Part shown: in pieces, positions 5,377 to 7,589 of the stretch
Numbering within the stretch: the first letter of the stretch is position 1
How the letters are laid out: each line of letters opens with the position of its first letter
Source of the DNA: an uncultured Clostridia bacterium
GTDB lineage: Bacteria > Bacillota > Clostridia > Christensenellales > Borkfalkiaceae
Reading direction: 5' to 3'
DNA: 7,589 nucleotides
NCBI GenBank assembly: GCA_937888935.1
Contig: CALARO010000123.1
Coordinates: 1-7,589, forward strand
The notes under the pieces: model-generated
What the model saw: only the letters and a program-made list of their open reading frames with translations
What the model was told of the DNA's origin: nothing
Databases searched by the model: none
Program-made: the position numbers and the translations under genes

Positions 5377-6287
5377 ACGTGATTCAATTAGACGGCTTAA
5401 CGAAAGACTACGGCCACGGGCAGGGCGTGTTCGATTTAAACCTTGATATTGCGGGCGGCGAAATGATGGGTTACGTAGGCACGAACGGCAGCGGCAAAAC
5501 CACCACGATCCGCAACATTTTAGGTTTTTTGAAGCCGACGAAAGGCAAATCTTACGTGAACGGACTTTCTTCGTGGGAACACGCAAGCGAAATCGCTTCG
5601 TTCGTGGGGTATGTGCCGGGCGAAATCGCGTTTCCCGATTTGAAAACCGGTATCGACTTTTTAAAATGTCAGGCAGAATTTTTAGGCATGAGCGATATGA
5701 GCTACGCCAACGAGCTGATCGAGAGATTGCAGCTTGATCCGCGCGCGAATTTAAAGCGCATGAGTAAAGGCATGAAGCAAAAAACCGCGCTTGTGGCTGC
5801 GCTTATGAACGACGCGCCCGTGATTCTGCTCGACGAGCCGACAACCGGTCTCGATCCCCTGATGCGCGCCACGTTTCTCGACATTATCAAGGAAGAACAC
5901 AAGAAAGGCAAGACGATTTTTATGAGTTCGCACTCGTTTGACGAGCTGGAAAGCACGTGCGATCGCGTGGCTCTTATCAACGACGGGCATATCATCGACG
6001 TGTGCAAAATGGACGATATTCACAACCGCGAATTCAAAGAATTCAAGATCGAATTCAACACGGCGGAAGATTATCAAAGGTTTATTCGCGGCAAATACGA
6101 AATCACGCGTTTGCAGGAACAGTACTCGCAGGCGACGATTAAAATCCGCTCTACGGAAACGGCGCAGCTTCTGCACACGCTGCGGAATTACAACGTAAAA
6201 TTCATTTCGGAATTGCCCTATTCTTTGGAACGGCATTTCAAAACGGTACTCAGAAACAAGAAGGAGAACGAAAAAAATGGCAAGTAA
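5373..6287 (+). CDS. ABC transporter ATP-binding protein (second paralogue)
   Basis: A 304-residue ATPase, translationally coupled to the previous gene by a 4-bp ATGA overlap and preceded by GGAGGTG (5359-5365). Walker A is GTNGSGKTT (36-44), the signature loop MSKGMKQK (130-137), Walker B ILLDEPT with catalytic E155, D-loop GLDP (159-162) and H187 in MSSH. Like its partner it has GYVPGE (79-84) where the Q-loop glutamine is expected. Both catalytic glutamates are intact, so neither ATPase looks like a dead half. The opening stretch (LTKDYGHGQGVFDLNL) closely mirrors the first paralogue (LTKDYGFGRGVFNVNL), showing an old tandem duplication. The C-terminal domain (about 220-304) is much less alike. 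Its last 11 bases overlap the permease gene, so the three genes form one transcription unit. Confidence 0.93.
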   Translation: MNVIQLDGLTKDYGHGQGVFDLNLDIAGGEMMGYVGTNGSGKTTTIRNILGFLKPTKGKSYVNGLSSWEHASEIASFVGYVPGEIAFPDLKTGIDFLKCQAEFLGMSDMSYANELIERLQLDPRANLKRMSKGMKQKTALVAALMNDAPVILLDEPTTGLDPLMRATFLDIIKEEHKKGKTIFMSSHSFDELESTCDRVALINDGHIIDVCKMDDIHNREFKEFKIEFNTAEDYQRFIRGKYEITRLQEQYSQATIKIRSTETAQLLHTLRNYNVKFISELPYSLERHFKTVLRNKKENEKNGK

Positions 6288-7589
6288 AACATCTGCAAAG
6301 CCGATGAAAGGCGAAAAAAAATATGAAGGACACTTATTCAGCAAAGCCCTTTTCAAACAATCGTGCAAGGCAAACGGCACGATGTGGACGATTATCACCG
6401 CAGCCGTATGCTTTATGCTGGCGTGCGTAATGCTCATTTCGGGCAGCGGCTCGCTCGGCGAAGTGAAAAATTCCATTCAGGATACCATCATTCAGGAAGA
6501 AGTGGATTCGCAGCTGGAACAGCGCGGACTCAACTACTACCTGATGGGCAAAGACGGTATGGAAACGTTCGATCCCGCGTTTGCGGCAAATCTCAACGAT
6601 ACCGTAAGCTATTTAACGTGGCTTTCGAAAAAGCCTTCCGACGCTTCGCAGCTGCCCGCGTGGGCGGCGGCAAAACCCGAAATGAAAACGGAAACGGGCA
6701 AAACGTTTGAAATGAAAGTTGCGGAAGACCCCGCGACTTACGCAAACTCCACGGCGGCGTTTAAAGCGGCTTACGAAGGCGCGATGGCTTCCGTACAGGC
6801 GAAAGCGAACATGGCGGCGGACGAAGCCGCGAAAGATAAAAACGGCGTTCCCTACGCGAAGGATTCCGACGAATACAAAACGGTGGCGCAGGAAGTGACG
6901 GCGGCGTATCTCTTCCCCGTGGCAACGTACAACAACGAGACGCTGAAAGCGATGCTTTCAAACGAAAACGAAGCGGATAAACCTGCGGATTATTCCGCCG
7001 CGCTCATCGAAAATCAGGCAAATCTTGCCGATTATCTGGCAGGCGAAGAACGCGCCGAATATATCGAAGAACGCGCACAGTACTGCTCTTCCGTTTTCCT
7101 TGCGTTCAACATGACGCAACCCGCGAACGTACAAAACATTGTAGACGCGCTTTCTTCATTTGGCGTAACCAAGGAAAAATACGATTCGTTCGGCTACACC
7201 TACGCGGCGATTAAAAATTTAGCCGCCACTACGGTGGTTTCGTATCGCGGCAGACTTTCCTACGAGAAAGAAGAGCTTGATAAAAAGCTTGCGGCAGGCG
7301 AAATCACGGCGGACGAATACAAAGTAACTCTCGCCACGAAAAACGACGAAATCACGGGCGATCTTACCGACAGTTTGCTTGCATCTCTCCCCGAATCCGT
7401 TTCGGAAGCGTTGGAAGAAATCGGTCAGGCCGATCTCTACACGCTGATCGTAGGCTCGATTTTCTACAAACTCGCCGGTCTGCTTCTGCCCATCATCTTC
7501 ATGATTATGGCTTCGAACAACCTGATTGCAGGTCAGGTGGACAGCGGCTCGATGGCTTACGTGCTTTCCACTTCCACCAAGCGTAAAAC
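6277..7589 (+). CDS. ABC-2 type permease with large extracytoplasmic insert, C-terminus cut off by the window edge
   Basis: Open from the ATG at 6277 to the window end: 437 complete codons, no stop. AAGGAG (6261-6266) lies ten bases before the start, inside the end of the upstream ATPase gene. Residues 1-34 are a basic cytoplasmic tail; about 36-56 is the first membrane segment (WTIITAAVCFMLACVMLISG). About 57-385 is a polar, Ala/Glu/Lys-rich stretch expected outside the membrane, and about 387-411 is the second membrane segment. The next residues, NLIAGQVDSGSMAYVLSTSTKR (415-436), match the cytoplasmic loop after TM2 of ABC-2 permeases (usual form: GE-x-x-x-GT-x-x-x-LS-x-P-x-x-R), which identifies the family. 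More membrane segments should follow beyond the window. The ~330-residue insert is the odd part: long inserts here occur in some Bacillota exporters, but I cannot assign it a domain. It probably forms the channel driven by the two ATPases upstream. Confidence 0.88.
   Translation, partial: MASKTSAKPMKGEKKYEGHLFSKALFKQSCKANGTMWTIITAAVCFMLACVMLISGSGSLGEVKNSIQDTIIQEEVDSQLEQRGLNYYLMGKDGMETFDPAFAANLNDTVSYLTWLSKKPSDASQLPAWAAAKPEMKTETGKTFEMKVAEDPATYANSTAAFKAAYEGAMASVQAKANMAADEAAKDKNGVPYAKDSDEYKTVAQEVTAAYLFPVATYNNETLKAMLSNENEADKPADYSAALIENQANLADYLAGEERAEYIEERAQYCSSVFLAFNMTQPANVQNIVDALSSFGVTKEKYDSFGYTYAAIKNLAATTVVSYRGRLSYEKEELDKKLAAGEITADEYKVTLATKNDEITGDLTDSLLASLPESVSEALEEIGQADLYTLIVGSIFYKLAGLLLPIIFMIMASNNLIAGQVDSGSMAYVLSTSTKRK

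Noticed and set aside
5751..6476. 241-codon minus-strand open frame opposite the second ATPase and the permease start
   Set aside because: Its text is the reverse complement of conserved ATPase motifs, spans a gene boundary and matches no family.
1..7589. CRISPR array, tRNA, insertion sequence or phage-related system
   Set aside because: No regularly spaced repeats, no tRNA-like cloverleaf text, no transposase or integrase motifs were seen on either strand.

Overview
The window looks like chromosomal DNA from a low-to-mid GC member of the Bacillota (Clostridia-like). The reasons are strong AGGAGG-type ribosome binding sites, AT-rich intergenic regions with sigma-A-type promoters, tightly packed genes, and protein families typical of gut Clostridia (PocR-type AraC regulator, DhaS-like TetR regulator, YegS/DgkB-type lipid kinase, ABC-2 exporter). 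The coding sequence has a GC-ended, Ala/Lys/Glu-rich style seen in uncultured gut Clostridia such as Christensenellales relatives. That placement is an impression, not a measurement. I see no tRNA, rRNA, CRISPR array, insertion sequence, phage gene or attachment site.

Layout. (1) Positions 1-1465, minus strand: the N-terminal 488 codons of an FAD-dependent oxidoreductase (FAD_oxidored / PF12831 type), cut by the window edge. (2) Positions 1466-1557: a compact divergent control region. It has a near-consensus promoter (TTGACT, 17 bp, TATAAT) facing right and an overlapping TATAAT facing left. (3) Positions 1558-2433, plus strand: an AraC-family regulator with a PocR-like, cysteine-rich sensor domain, probably controlling the oxidoreductase. 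(4) Positions 2434-2533: a short convergent intergenic gap with a 12-bp direct repeat. (5) Positions 2534-3130, minus strand: a TetR-family repressor. (6) Positions 3131-3337: a 207-bp divergent control region with a perfect 22-bp palindrome (likely TetR operator) and further weaker inverted repeats. (7) Positions 3338-4309, plus strand: a diacylglycerol/sphingosine-kinase-family lipid kinase. (8) Positions 4310-4440: a gap with a terminator-like structure. (9) Positions 4441-7589, plus strand: a tightly overlapping operon of two paralogous ABC ATPases and an ABC-2 type permease, the last one cut by the window edge.

How they may work together. The oxidoreductase and AraC genes form a classic divergent regulator-target pair, probably for use of a small molecule or carbohydrate derivative. 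The TetR, lipid kinase and ABC genes form a second neighbourhood. There, a TetR repressor may control itself and possibly the lipid kinase, followed by an exporter built from two different ATPases and at least one large-loop permease. Membrane-lipid modification next to an export system would fit a cell-envelope or drug/peptide-resistance role, but this is inference from gene order only. I do not see convincing evidence of an entirely new system. The more unusual signals are the shared divergent -10 palindrome, the TetR operator architecture, the lysine/alanine-rich tail of the kinase, and the ~330-residue extracytoplasmic insert in the permease.
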